From Ligula intestinalis (Eukaryota > Platyhelminthes > Cestoda > Diphyllobothriidea > Diphyllobothriidae), in assembly GCA_036362985.1 (NCBI GenBank), contig JAYGXS010000004.1, positions 47,307,592-47,371,591 on the forward strand: a DNA stretch of 64,000 nt, given 5' to 3'. The notes under the pieces are model-generated. The model worked only from the letters and a program-made list of their open reading frames with translations. It was not told where the DNA came from and made no database searches. Shown in pieces: positions 33,961 through 45,306 of the stretch (its first letter is position 1; each line of letters opens with the position of its first letter). The position numbers and the translations under genes are program-made.

Positions 33961-36900
33961 ACCAGTGACTGATTTGGTGAAATATTGATCGGAATGCTTT
34001 TATACATTTTCGATTAGGCAAGGGGAGAGAGGAGGGTTGTAATGTAGATCATCGTCCGGTATAATCCAACGATGTTTCAGATATATAAGGATGCAAGTTT
34101 TTGAATGCTACCCATTGATTTTGGATGCTGTTATAAATGAAAAAATCTTTCATCTAAAAAGCGTGCTCAAAATATTCCCTTTTACTCACTTGATACCAAA
34201 TTCTTATCAGAAGCACTATGTTTGTTTATGTTTGTCATACAAAGTATTTGAATTTATACGAAAAAGTGATTATCAATAGAAAAAATTCATACTACTGTAC
34301 TTTGGTTTTTTATAGAGTACAGATTTTTAGGCACTAAATAGACGTCTATTTAAAAGCCGGCATCCTTTTGTGTTTGAAATAGCTTAGTCCTATGCTACAC
34401 GATAATAACTATTAAAATTTCCTTCAAGTAATCCTTCCTAATGAGAAAACACACTTCAGAAAATCGGTTAACATTTTATAAAACGGGCCCCAGACCGTAA
34501 CAGATTGTATTGCTGCGTCTTGTATCAATGAAAAGAGTGTAGATTCGGACAAAAACAATTGCACTAAAGTAATCCGAACTAGCTGTCGACACTCAAAAGA
34601 ATGCTGCCACTTACTTTAGAATCAGGAGAAGACTGCGTACAAAGTCACAGAAAACAAGTGCTTTTCTTTTTACTTATGAGGCAGAAAAGATGGCAGACTG
34701 ACCTGGAACACAGTATCTAGGCCTTCCTTTTTTGTTTGATCCACAATCCGTTTGATCCCTTTTTTTATTCAGCACCCTGATACGCACCGATTCAAACATC
34801 AGTTACTTACAGGCAGGAAAAAACATACACTCTACGAACGTGGATTGCGGGCCTGTCGGGGGGGGGGGAAGTCGGTTTAATTTCCAACGGATAATACTGA
34901 TCAGGGCACTAATTTATTGAAAGCTATCCACAAACACTACACTCCAACGATATCGCCGTAAAAACGTGAAATTAAAGTCGATTCAGGCAGAAAGGTGAAT
35001 GTGAATGAAAGCCCCGGAAGTGAAAAATAGGGCAGACTTAGAACAAACACATTCTAACCGCGCAAGAGAGCTAAGCCTGTACGTAGTTGACTTGAGGAAA
35101 AAAGTATCCTGTGGTAGAGCTGTAGATGTGCCTGCATAAGAGTTGGACCGTCGTTTCCGACTCGCTGTAGGGTGAGTGTAGGGAGGGCTATATGCGCGTG
35201 AAGTAGTTTATGGTGATAGTAGACTGCGTGGCGTCTACCGCACTCTTTCTCTCTGTTCTCAAACCTGGGTCCAGAAACCCGGAGGCCGAATCGGGTGCAG
35301 GTTACGGATGCTGAGGGAACCTGTGCCCAGGCATGCCCCTGTAGCGACCTTGTAATCTAACAAAGGCATGTCCCGCATGTCTGGCTTTCGTGTGCGCCAG
35401 CGCGTACGCGCCGGCAGTGTCAAGTTCGGGACTTGTCTGACCTCACTAGCCAACCACTTCTCAAGGCGAGACCAGTGCACAAGATGCGAGGGAGTTGTTT
35501 ACGCTCAGTCACTCCCGGACCCGACGATCTACTGTTCGGTTGCAGACCTCCAGACTCGGCGATCTACTTGCCAGAATGCGACGCTGGACTCCGGCCCACT
35601 CATTGCTGGACTGCACTTGTCTGGGAGTCACTTGCATGTTACTCATATTCTACTCCTTCTAACCTTATAAAATCATTCATAACACTCTGGCTTTTCATGC
35701 CTTATCCTATCCAATAGCTTATAAATGTTGGGATACTTTCTTTCGCCTATTATCTGGCCGGACCCCATCGTATCCCACACCCCCAAACTCTGTTTATGCG
35801 GGGAATCTATTTTGCTTGTGCATGCCTTCTAACGCCTGTCGTGCCCTGATCTAGTCCACCTACCGCGTGGCCCGTTTCAGAGAGTACAGATCAAACTTTA
35901 TCGACTACACAGAGGATCGCTTGCTTTCACCAACAACATCATCCCATTTCAGGTCAGCCCTACTAATCAAGCAAATCAGCTACAAACTGGATAGATTTAT
36001 GTCGCGCTAGATGTAATCCAACCATTCCTGAATATAACATTAGTAGCCTTTTGGAACGTCGCGGCGGAATGGTAAATTCCAATGTCATAAAAAGTTCAGT
36101 CGGGGCTTTTTAATGATTTAAAAGTGGGTTTAAAATGCCTTACAAAGGGTCGGGGAAGATACTAGCAGCTCACCACTCGAAAATGTAGCCTAATGGTAGC
36201 TGAAAGGGCAAGCCAACGACCTACAGACACCCCAAATCTAACAGGACTTTCGAAAGAAAAAAAAAGCAGCGTTAATCGCGAGACACTTGTTAGACTCTTG
36301 ACCTTTTCAAGAGTTATTCACGTTATCAACTCTCATAGTGCAGTGGATCAAGTTAAGCTGAGAATTGAAATTGTTCGTGATTAAGAAGAGTAAAGCCGAC
36401 GCTTCTGACTTAAATGAAGTCGCTGCTTTCCAGCTCTCTTCTATATTATAAATGGGAGTATTTGGAGATCTAGGGGACAGGGAATTCCCTTCAGAGAAAT
36501 GGCTGCGTTTTCGCCGTTTCGCTTTGAACCGTCAGTGCCCACTCACGCTGCTAATAGAACTGCCTTGTGGAGAGTGCTACATAAAGGCAAGCAGCGTTGC
36601 CGATAAAACAGTTCTTCGGTAACTGCAGAAGTATACGGAGGCAGTCTCCACTGCCGTATCTTTCATCAGAAGGCCACATACAAAAGGTCTTAATTGCGTC
36701 ACCTCCGCATAATTCTACCACGGTATGAGTCCTCTAGACACCCATTTCGTAGAGCTTCATGCTTTGAGCTTTGTGGCAACTTTCCAAGGTATTGTCGACC
36801 TCGAATACCTAACGCTAGCTGACATGTTTTGACGTGCATGCCTATCTGAAAGATACCATGGGTGGCTGTTTGGTAGGTTGTATACATTGACGGACGGTGA

Positions 36901-37079
36901 GGCTGAGACTCAATGGATAGTGCACCCGGCTCATAAACCAACTGCCACTGTAATAAAATCTGGGGTTTTCCGTGTCTGCAGTTAGGCTATGTTTGGCTGA
37001 CTACGAAAATAAGCGAAAATGAACTTTTTTGTCGGCGAAAATTCCCCAGTATATTGCTTTATCTCTTGCACATGTGAAC
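33961..37079. other. Intron or intergenic upstream of the giant gene
   Basis: No supported exon. A GTAAGT donor on the minus strand near 34809-34804 could close a small 5' exon, but nothing else supports it. Contains the diverged dispersed repeat at 34392-34472 (partner of 12160-12242) and an 11-base G run at 34858-34868. A tRNA-Arg-like A-box word (CTCAATGGATAGTGCACCCG) near 36908 has no B box. Confidence 0.5.
34392..34472 (+). repeat. Dispersed repeat, partner of 12.16 kb
   Basis: CACGATAAT, CCTTCAAGTAAT and AATCGGTTAA in the same order as 12160-12242. Confidence 0.45.
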
Positions 37080-37411
37080 TTCCCGAACCGCCCACGCGGA
37101 ATCTATCGGGCGCCAGATTATATCTGCCCGTGGTGAAGATCCCAGCAAATCCCACACTTTCCACTGCCCATGCCGCCTCGCACAGTTGCAGAGGAAGTGG
37201 AGGACAATATTGCCACAACTAAGGTGTGCGACAATTGAAACTGGCAGACCTGCAACTTGAATGACTGTGGGTGCGTGTGCGCGCTGGCGAGCTGACTCGA
37301 CAGCGCAACAAACGCTGTCGATCCCACTGCTGGCTACAATCTTTTTTACTCCTTGTAGTCTCGCCTCCCCAGTCGGCGGGCAGGCGCCCTGCCCCTGTCG
37401 TGAGGAGGACA

Positions 37412-37432
37412 GGGGGAGGGAGGGGAGGGGGG
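37412..37432 (+). other. G-quadruplex-forming motif
   Basis: Four or more runs of three to six G separated by single A (GGGGGAGGGAGGGGAGGGGGG), fitting the usual G3+N1-7 pattern. Confidence 0.75.
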
Positions 37433-37692
37433 AGGAGGCTTGACCTCCCTTGGCGATCTGCGTGCAAAGAGAACAGAGGGGCTGGGTGAATCAGCAGACC
37501 TGCCAACGTTTTACTACCACCGCGACGCTCTTCGCGTTTGTGTGTGGAGCCTGCGTTCAAGGTTTGTGCAGCAGCATCGTCAAGTCGGCAGCAGTGGTTA
37601 CGCCTACTGACGGCGGATGTAGTGGCGGTTGCCGCTGTACAAATGGTCTGCGTGAAAAAGAGAGAGAGAGCGTGCGCGTAGGCACGCCTGCG

Positions 37693-37715
37693 TGGTGGTG
37701 GTGGTGGTGGTGGTG
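37693..37715 (+). repeat. (TGG)n microsatellite
   Basis: Just under eight TGG units; read on the minus strand it gives the polyproline of a spurious frame. Confidence 0.9.
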
Positions 37716-37830
37716 AGTAAGCGGGTGTTAACCTGCACAACCACAGAGGATCTCTCTCGCTCGCTCTCGGCCCAGCGACGGGCGCAGCCTGACGTGTTCT
37801 AGTCTTCTTGGGCCCCATATACATGATTTA

Positions 37831-40384
37831 GACGGTCGCTTCTTCAACCTACCCATCCACATAGAGGTCGGTGGGGGGCTAACGAAAAAAACCCAGGCTC
37901 CGGTAAGTGGAAACCTCACAAGAAGATGGGCGGAAAAATCAAACAAGTATTCTGCCGTGAATAGGAGAGTCCTCTGGCAGGCTACTTCTGAGCGCTCAAC
38001 AATGCGAAAAAACAGTAGTAGACAGAACAGGAGTCAGTATGGAAAGTTCCTTCATCAGTTGCCTGACAATGCGGTCATCTTCTCCAAAAGCGTTGCACGT
38101 TATCCGAAGGGAGTCAGGACAGGATGTTGCGTACCAATCAGCGGCAAAAAAGAAGACCGATTGTCCTCAGGACAACACTGAGGCGTACTGGTCACGACGA
38201 GTTTAAGAAATCGGTGCTCCTGTGTATGGCATGACGCCTAGCTAGTTCAACTCGCCCTCGCCCCACCCGAAAGGTGAGCCCGAGCAAGAAGAGTCATGTC
38301 CCTCGGAGCATTTTCCAGAAAAATAACTCCACTCCATTTTTTATCAGCCTTCAGTTATATGATTATGCTACCAGGAGCCTCACTTTCATTCATTCGATTG
38401 ACTGAGAAGTTTCACAGAATACCCACGACGATCCTAGCAACCCTAACATATACAGAAAGGCACACAGATATGAGCAATGGCTCTCACAGCATCTCACTGA
38501 TGCTCCAAGAGCAGCGGCAAATGCCGGCTGTTCCAGCCATAGTGTGCCCTCCTTCTCTGGGGATTGCTGCATTACTTAAAATTAGCACTAACACAACCAA
38601 GAGAGGAATATATGTTTCATTTCAACCGGTGGTCATTTAGCTCGAAATGATTTACAGTCAGGGTATGTAAAAAATATATAGTTTACTTATAAACCGCGAA
38701 CCCAGAACCAGAAACAAAAAAGTAAAAATCCGGAATGCTGACTGATCATTGGCGATTTCAGTTATGAGTACCCTACTAGAAGAACGCCATAGAGAGAGAG
38801 GGAATTGCGATGTGGGAACACTAACCACGACAGAGCAGTCCAGAAGCAAAATGTTATTTAAAAATCCTTCTTCCCTATCCCGTCTGAGTGGAAATCCATG
38901 CGAAAACAGCAAACTAATGGGAAATCCCCCAAAAGTCGTCGCTCTTTCCATCTCTCGTGTCAGCAGAATTAATTAAAACCAAAAATACGGTGGTCTACGG
39001 CGCAATTTCCAAACCTCCCATATCGTTGAGTGAAGGAGACGGGAACGGCGAGTGGGCAGAACGCCACCGCAGTAACACGTAATGCCCCGCCCAGTTTCCA
39101 CGAGTCGTTGCTACCGCGGAGAAGGCTTTTTGTATAAAAAAGCCACATGGTCAAAAATAAAGTATATGCTATTAGCTAGGATAAAAATAGTTTGAAATTC
39201 TGAATTATTCCTTCTGTCCGGTGTCTTTGGGAGTTGTATGAAGCAAGAGGTCGTGGGAAACATGGTCAGCCATGTCTGAAGCGTGCATCTTTACAGTGGT
39301 TGGCGGCGGTAGACAGAGATTGAAAGATTTTTTTCTCAGTTATTACACCGGAATAGGCAAGTAAACTATGGGTGATCGCATACCTTCACAGTCGTGCGTT
39401 AGAGACACTGCAGGAGCGATCCTCAAAAACAAGAACCCCACAGGACTATTTCTCCAAAAAAAGTTAGCGTCCCAAAAGTAAACACGTGATATTTTTTTCC
39501 TCATTTCCTCATTTTCCTCATCTTTAGTTTCCAGTAAGGTCCAGAATGCAAGCTGGTAAGTATTTCTCCTTTTACGAACTGGTTTACATTTTTGAGGTAG
39601 AAACATACTCAAGTAACAGTTTCACGTGGACAGATTTTAATCTCTTTAACTCAGTTCGTTAGACAATATCGAAGATTGATAATCGTCGGAGAAGGATTAT
39701 GCTGTTTTATGGCATTTTTAGAAGCTAAGTTTTCTTACAAAAACCAACGGAATACTAAGGGGTTTCATTCAGTGTATCAGTGTGCCGTAAACCATGAGGC
39801 ATTTTAAACTACCCCAGGCCCAAGTGTGCATGCAATCATCTACCTGGAAGTTTAAGAAGTCAGGTTATCACTTAACTTGGAATTTTCTCATAAGCACTCT
39901 CCGTTTTCACCCTTGCGAAAGGAAATGTCAGCTACAGACAATGCAGCACACCATGATGTCTACCGAGGCTGTAGTTTTTTTAATCAGTCATAGGCCCGCT
40001 CTGGTGTGAAAAATAGAGGCCAATGCCATTAAGCAGTTGGCACACAACTGTTAAATGCCTGTCTGCAGCGTCTGGCTCTGTATAATAGCAAGTATGAGAA
40101 CTATATGGTTTTAACAAGTCCAAGCCTGCGCTAGAAGCAACACGCCGTCCAAATGAGACTTCTATTAAGAGCAGGAAAATGAGAGAGAGAGGATGAAATA
40201 GAAAAAAAAACACTCTAATCAATGAGGATTGGAATTCTCGTGACGAACAAATTCTTCCGGGGAAACCATGAAAAGATAAATTCGTAAACACTGCATGTAC
40301 GAGTGTAGAAAATTCTGCTGTAGAATAACCGTTTTACGGGGGTGTCCCAGGCGCATTGGTCGAAGGCTTTACTTAGGCGAGTTT
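37831..40384. other. Intergenic, no gene recognised
   Basis: Frames of 60-114 codons occur (for example 38296-38640 +) but show no motif and no convincing splice context. A GTATGC donor on the minus strand near 39381 follows a possible exon, too weak to call. Confidence 0.45.
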
Positions 40385-40597
40385 TGTCAGTTTTAAGGAG
40401 CTCATCCTCAGCACAACGAGGTCTTTTTGGGCTTTGCAGGCTTACAAAACTGCATGGTTGAGAAAGTAGCTTCTACTGTTGGCAGGTCTGTCTAGGTTCT
40501 GCCACCAGTTGAAGTTACCTTCTCAACGGTGCAGCCTTGCAACCCCTGGAAGCCCAAAAAGACCTTAGTGTGCTAATGACGTACTTCTTAAAATCAC
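40385..40597. repeat. Inverted repeat with ~95-bp arms
   Basis: Left arm 40385-40481 and right arm 40503-40597 match when one is reverse-complemented: shared AGCACA, AGGTCTTTTTGGGCTT, GGTTGAGAA and AGTAGCTTC or near variants. The spacer is about 20 bases. No reading frame inside. It resembles the inverted terminal-repeat pairs elsewhere in the window. Confidence 0.75.
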
Positions 40598-41378
40598 AAT
40601 CTCTCATTGGCAAAAAGCGCATTGACCGTGTTGCTCACCATTAGGAAAGTGTTTGTGTTTTTCAAATGAAAAACACTACTTTAAAAAGTGTCTGGATATT
40701 TGTGAGGCCGCATTTGGAATACGCTATACTAACCTGAAGGCCCTGAGCAGTTCGAGATTAGAAAAGTGTTGAAAGAAGAGCCACAACAGTGGCTAAAGTT
40801 CGAAACTCCTTGTAATATGCAGCCCACCCAACAAACCGTAATATTCAATCTTTGAGTTATAGGCGAATTCGTGGGGATCCCTCACAAGCATTTTGTGCTG
40901 TGAAGGGATTGAAATGTTGTCTGTCTTTTAACTAATTTGTGAATTTAGTACCAGGACCAAGCTCCGAGGTCATCCATTAAAATTGCGTGTTCAGCAGGCA
41001 AGTCTGGATGTGCACGAATTGCCCCTCTCTGTAATGCACTCCCCCAGATACCCTCACAATTGATGGAAAAGCTTTAAAGAACCCTTGGCAGATTTGCGTT
41101 CCACAATGAGGTGGAGTGATGGGAGATTGAATTGTTCCCTCGAGACTCAAAGCGCATATTCTCCTACTTCATGGCCCTCTTCGAACTATCGAACCTGCAT
41201 AGTTTCGTTGTACACCTCACCCAGTGTTACGTTGTAAACTGAACTGATATTACACAATGGAACGATATATTGGCTGGCTAGCTAGCTGAGGGAGTGATAA
41301 CCTGATAACCACAAACTCCTGAAGGTTAACACACTGGCCTTAAGAGGCTATAATGAACGAAGGGATTCATATACTTAC
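40598..41378. other. Intergenic or intronic, no gene recognised
   Basis: Nothing recognisable apart from a short GGCT/AGCT run near 41271-41290. Confidence 0.5.
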
Positions 41379-41526
41379 CATTTGAATTTGCAACAACTAC
41401 TCTCCCCTCCGTGCTTTCAGGTAAACTACCTGTGGCATCAGAGCTAAATGACCCAATGTCTGTCCTTTTCGAGGCACAGGCTGTACACTCTCCAGCCGTA
41501 AAGTTGTCACAATTTCCAATAACGAA
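41379..41526 (-). CDS. Candidate internal exon, cysteine-containing, unknown gene
   Basis: The minus strand has a good acceptor (TATATTTGTTACAG) just before 41526 and a near-consensus donor (ATG|GTAAGTAT) after 41379. The 148-nt interval is open and encodes FVIGNCDNFTAGECTACASK and about 30 more residues, rich in Cys, Ser and Thr. Its start phase (0) fits the end phase of the candidate exon at 42714-42923, so both may belong to one minus-strand gene with a ~1.2-kb intron. No domain recognised. A decayed repeat with chance splice-like ends remains possible. Confidence 0.3.
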
Positions 41527-42713
41527 CTGTAACAAATATACTCTGTCAGGACTGCATGACCTTGAGGCGCGCTTGTAGCCGTTATGTCTCACACTGCGTC
41601 CAATGCTACTGACATCGTAGAAGAGGGGGGAGGGGCGGTGACATCAGCGAAGCCAACATCCGATACGGGCTGCAACGTGCACCTGAGCCTAACCCACTTG
41701 CAGGACGGAACCTGATCATCCCTACTCCTGGTTCTCACAAGAGGTGGTGAGGAAGCAAAATAGCACGGGTGACTTTCTGTCCCTTTCTGGCTCATCTGCC
41801 ATCGGCCATATGGCGCTACCGGAATTCCGGACTGGGAAGAACCTAGATCTCCACTCCAGCCGGTCGAGAGTAGCCAGATCTAACGAGCAAGCGGCCGGCT
41901 TACGCTGATTCGTCAAGTCTGATCTCCTTCTAAAGTAAACATTCAAGTTTTAAAATGTCAGCTCCATTGAAAAACCAAACCTGTCAATCTATGAGTAGGG
42001 TACTTTTTGTAGGGCCAGGCGCTTCGCTGGATTTTCAAGCCAAACAAATGCTTGCAAACTCAACGGAACATGTTTTTGTATTAAGAAAGAACGGGATGCC
42101 TTTTGTGTTATACTGCTTTATGACATGTCGTTATTTCTGTCTGGGAAACCGATCGTGAGAAATTCATTCAACAAAAAGCACAATGAAGGGAGGATTCAAG
42201 TTCATTATTATGTCCATTGGCTTAAAAATATAAATAGGGCTTGGTAAAAGAGGGTGAGCGTCAAAACACTTTTACCATTTACATTATAGACATGTGGTAA
42301 GCTTGCTACTGTTTCCGCATAGCCAAGTTTCAGTATAGAATTGTACAATTTTTAAAATTGCTCATCGCCATTGTTGAAGCCATGGTTAGCAATATCCCTT
42401 GGCCTACTGATTCTATCGAACCCGCCCATACATGAGGTTAATTCCAATGGACGTCTAATTCAAAATGTTCATCTAACCAAAGAGTTTTTAAGGAATTATT
42501 TAAAAATAAATAAGAGGAAAAATATTCCAAATTTCTTAAATGCTTTCCGAAGCCTTACTGTCTTTTAAGTTCTCGGCCGATACCTGACGTGTCAGCATTG
42601 TTTTTTTTGAAAAGTCTGAGTCCCAAAGTTTTACACAAGTACGTTTCTTATTCTCCTTTTAGCGACTACTACACCAGCTGTAGTTGCGAGGGTAATTGAT
42701 TTTCTTGGTTTAC
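41527..42713. other. Possible intron between the two candidate exons
   Basis: Contains overlapping frames at 41589-41946 (minus) in GC-richer sequence, none with recognisable motifs; the rest is AT-rich. Confidence 0.35.
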
Positions 42714-42923
42714 CTGCTTCGCTCTCCTGAAAACAGTCCAATCGGCAACCTGACCAAATTGCCATAAGCTATCCACCACGACAGTGTCAAGGCAGTTTTC
42801 CCATACACAATCCGCTATTTGATATCGACACCGAACAGGATTTCGAAACCCTTCCACCCATTCTGCTTCGAATTTCACCACGGTAGACTGATGAGTACAC
42901 CAAAAGGTATTGATGAAAAATGT
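42714..42923 (-). CDS. Candidate internal exon, unknown gene
   Basis: The minus strand is open from a stop just upstream of 42923 to a donor (AAGCAG|GTAAACC) after 42714. Two acceptors are possible: ...ATAAACAG before 42923 or ...CTCATCAG before 42887; both keep phase 0. The encoded 58-70 residues look protein-like (VVKFEAEWVEGFRNPVRCRY, then a Trp/Cys-containing segment with WQFGQVADW), with balanced acidic and aromatic residues unusual for random AT-rich DNA. I do not recognise the family. Confidence 0.35.
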
Positions 42924-44517
42924 CTGTTTATGAACACCTTAAAACCTCAAAATTCTACAAAAGAGCAATTACGTCTATATAGCCGATAAGTGCTTAAGAG
43001 AAGTCCTTCGTAGGGTTTTAACAAAAGGATTGAACATACTCCTGGTCACAAAAAGGGCTGCTAAAACAGCACCACTAATATCTCACTTCCCGGTCCCTAT
43101 AATAGAATATGCCGCCATTAAACAGGGTATGTGATAGGCCATATAAGAAGCCGTGTCTTAATTTTTCAAAAATTGAGGCTTTAGAAAGCAAGAATTTATG
43201 GAAAAATGCTATGAAGTGAATGAAGAAATCGTGTTACACTTCATCCTAACCTTTTATTATCCGGAGAGCAAGTATGCCTAAATGCGCTGGTCCCTAATCA
43301 CAGTCTGTCTTAAAATGTATTTTACGGTTAATAAAGTTAGCTTCGAGTAGTGAAAAATGTCTTCTAATGTGACTGTTGATACCTGGACTCATTTCAAGGA
43401 CTGTTATAAAAAAAGGCGCACTGCTGATCACAAACCACTAACAGACATTTTGTTCTTCGTCGGTAGAAGACAAATAAAAGGAAGGACAACCAGGTCCAGA
43501 AAACTGAAGAGGAGAAAGAGAATTGATAGTTGAAACAAGAATTATGCTCCACCCGCATTTTAAACTCACTCCAGAACCCAGAAACAGTTGCTCGAAAACC
43601 CACTGCAAGTCAGTGGAAATTAACTTCAGTGGCAGGGCAGGCAAAGTAGTTCATCCAAATTTTCCCTGTGAACTTTTTTCAAGTTTAGTGGGTATCGTCA
43701 TTTATTGGCAATGTGTCCGAAACAACTGACCGCCTTCTTCAACCGCTAGAGACTGGCATTGTCCAGCGACTTGAAGGGAAAAGCCGGTGGCAGATGATGA
43801 AAACGAGGGACCACTGCAACAAGATGAGTTACGAGGCATTTTTTTCTAGCGGCTGCGATGTCTTTCTAGTCAAGCAGACTGCACCCGAAAAACGGTGGTA
43901 GCCGACCAAGAACACGCACTTGAACAAGCGGGATCGATTAAAGTACCCCCCCTGTCGGTGACAGAATACTATGTCACAGTAGAATACATGTTCGCCATTT
44001 AGGATGCCGAACTAATTACCCGAGGACAGACAGGACAGGGAAGTCTGGCACATAAGCGCGGCATCATTAACCGTTACATGATCCGCCCTATGGCGTGCCA
44101 AGCCCTACCCACAAAACCTAACGGCGCCACGCGGTTCGAATCAAGCAGCATGTGGGCGTTGCGGGGGGGGGGGCGATGCCAGTGGAACCAATGGGGCGGC
44201 AATGAGCGACGTCATGGACAGCCGCCTTCCGGTTTCACAATGTCGCTACGGCACGGTGGTTAACGCCTTTAATTAGCATGAAATGCGGTGGTAGTCTATT
44301 CTCCGATTATGAAAGTGTGTTTGTTTTCGAATGACGAAGCCACCAAACATCAGGTTGCCTAGCTCCTTTTTTCACGGAGAACAACACATATATTTACACG
44401 TTATCACCGTTTTCAAAAGTTTTTCACCTGACAAATATTATTTTCCGTCCGAGTATTTAATGCCTTTCAGCTGTATACGTATTTTAACCTTATAAGGTCT
44501 CATCAGATGCAGGGCAG
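42924..44517. other. Intergenic or intronic, no gene supported
   Basis: A possible ~40-nt exon on the minus strand near 43595-43640 (acceptor CACTGACTTGCAG, donor GGA|GTGAGT) is too short to support. An 11-base G run at 44163-44173. Confidence 0.45.
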
Positions 44518-44744
44518 TTGTGCGAACACCGATCGAATAGGCTTTCGAACTAAATAAAGTTCATGTGGTGGTCAGAGGTCCCCAACGGGTGACCGCCTGC
44601 CAGGCCGATGCCGGCCAAGTCATAATAGCAGTAAGTGGGGTATGACAACATATGGGGGTAACTTGATACAGAACTGTTTCGGCATATTAGCCTTCATCAG
44701 CCAAGCATAACCCTGAACAACAGCTGGTGTTCAGGGTTATGCTT
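44518..44744 (-). repeat. 368-bp repeat family: inverted partial copy
   Basis: Reverse-complemented, it matches the 368-bp unit from its AGGGTTATGCTTGG segment through GGCATCGGCCTGGC and GTTCGGTGTTCGCAC. It joins the direct copies through a near-perfect hairpin, CAAGCATAACCCTGAAC facing its complement, at 44702-44745. Confidence 0.85.
44644..44700 (-). ncRNA. Hammerhead-ribozyme-like core, class A (best copy)
   Basis: Minus strand: CTGATGA (44700-44694), an unpaired A, stem II GGC/GCC around TAATAT, GAAAC (44680-44676), then a stem III whose inner bases pair (ACAG with TTGT, one G-T) and which ends in GTC (44646-44644), the expected cleavage triplet. In sister copies a second stem III segment (TCTG/CAGA) is possible. 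Weak points: the extra A after CUGAUGA and no clear stem I. Hammerhead motifs are reported in terminal repeats of Penelope-like elements and in small animal retrozymes; that this is one is inference. Confidence 0.4.
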
Positions 44745-45306
44745 GAACTGCGGTTAGATGAAGTGCTTATGACCCATCTTATAGAGACCAGTGGTGGACA
44801 AACTGCGCCGTCTGTGAGTGTGTTTGTTTGTGTTGTCCGACCAGCTGGTTTTTAGGGTTATGCTTGGCTGATGAAGAATAATAAGCCCGAAACAGTTCTT
44901 TATCAAGTTACCCCCAGATGCTGTCATACCCCACTTACGGCAATTATGACTTGGCCGGCATCGGCCTGGCAGGCGGTCACCCGTTGGGGACTTCTGACCA
45001 CCACATGAACTTTGTTTAGTTCGGAAGCCTATTCGATCGGTGTTCGCACATTTCTCAGTGAATATATACCCGATCAGCAGTGACAGCAAATGGCAGGTGG
45101 CGAGGCGCTGATGAACTGCGGTTCGATGAAGTGCTTATGACCCATCTGATAGACACCAGTGGTGGACCAACTGCGCCGTCTGTGAGTGCGTTTGTTTGTG
45201 TTGTCCGACCAGCTGGTGTTCAGGGTTATGCTTGGCTGATGAAGGCTAATAAGCCCGAAAGAGTTCTGCATCAAGTTATCCCCAAATGCTGTCATACCCC
45301 CTTTAC
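44745..45306 (+). repeat. 368-bp repeat family: direct tandem copies, locus 1
   Basis: One complete unit (44745-45112) starting GAACTGCGGTTAGATGAAGT, followed by a partial unit (45113 to about 45306) starting GAACTGCGGTTCGATGAAGT. The period, measured between identical starts, is 368 bp, the same as at the 54-kb locus. No conserved reading frame. Confidence 0.9.
44868..44925 (+). ncRNA. Hammerhead-like core in direct copy, stem II damaged
   Basis: CTGATGA, GAAAC and CTGTC are intact and stem III (ACAG/CTGT) pairs, but the 5' side of stem II has become GAAT opposite AGCC. The partial copy at 45236-45293 has the reverse fault: stem II GGCT/AGCC intact, GAAAC changed to GAAAG. Confidence 0.3.

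Larger units (their letters stand above)
37080..37830. promoter_or_regulatory. CpG- and GC-rich block, possible promoter
   Basis: Clearly richer in G+C and CpG than the ~42% GC flanks. It holds a purine-rich G-quadruplex-type tract (37412-37432), a (TGG)n run at 37693-37715 and many CG dinucleotides. A proline/arginine-rich 201-codon frame on the minus strand (37219-37824) follows from base composition and is not called a gene. It lies about 3.3 kb upstream of the giant minus-strand exon, a plausible place for that gene's promoter and first exon, but no TSS or splice pair can be shown. A GTAAGT donor exists on the plus strand near 37901. Confidence 0.3.

Noticed and set aside
36905..36945. 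tRNA-Arg-like word CTCAATGGATAGTGCACCCG
   Set aside because: No B box or anticodon arm follows, so neither tRNA nor SINE can be supported.
37219..37824. 201-codon minus-strand frame rich in Pro, Arg and Ala
   Set aside because: Explained by CpG-rich composition and the TGG microsatellite; no splice or start context.
44754..45089. 111-codon frame in the 368-bp repeat (and similar ones at 45074-45295 and 54093-54500)
   Set aside because: Similar proteins appear only because the DNA is a tandem repeat; premature stops and the hammerhead-like core argue for a non-coding unit.
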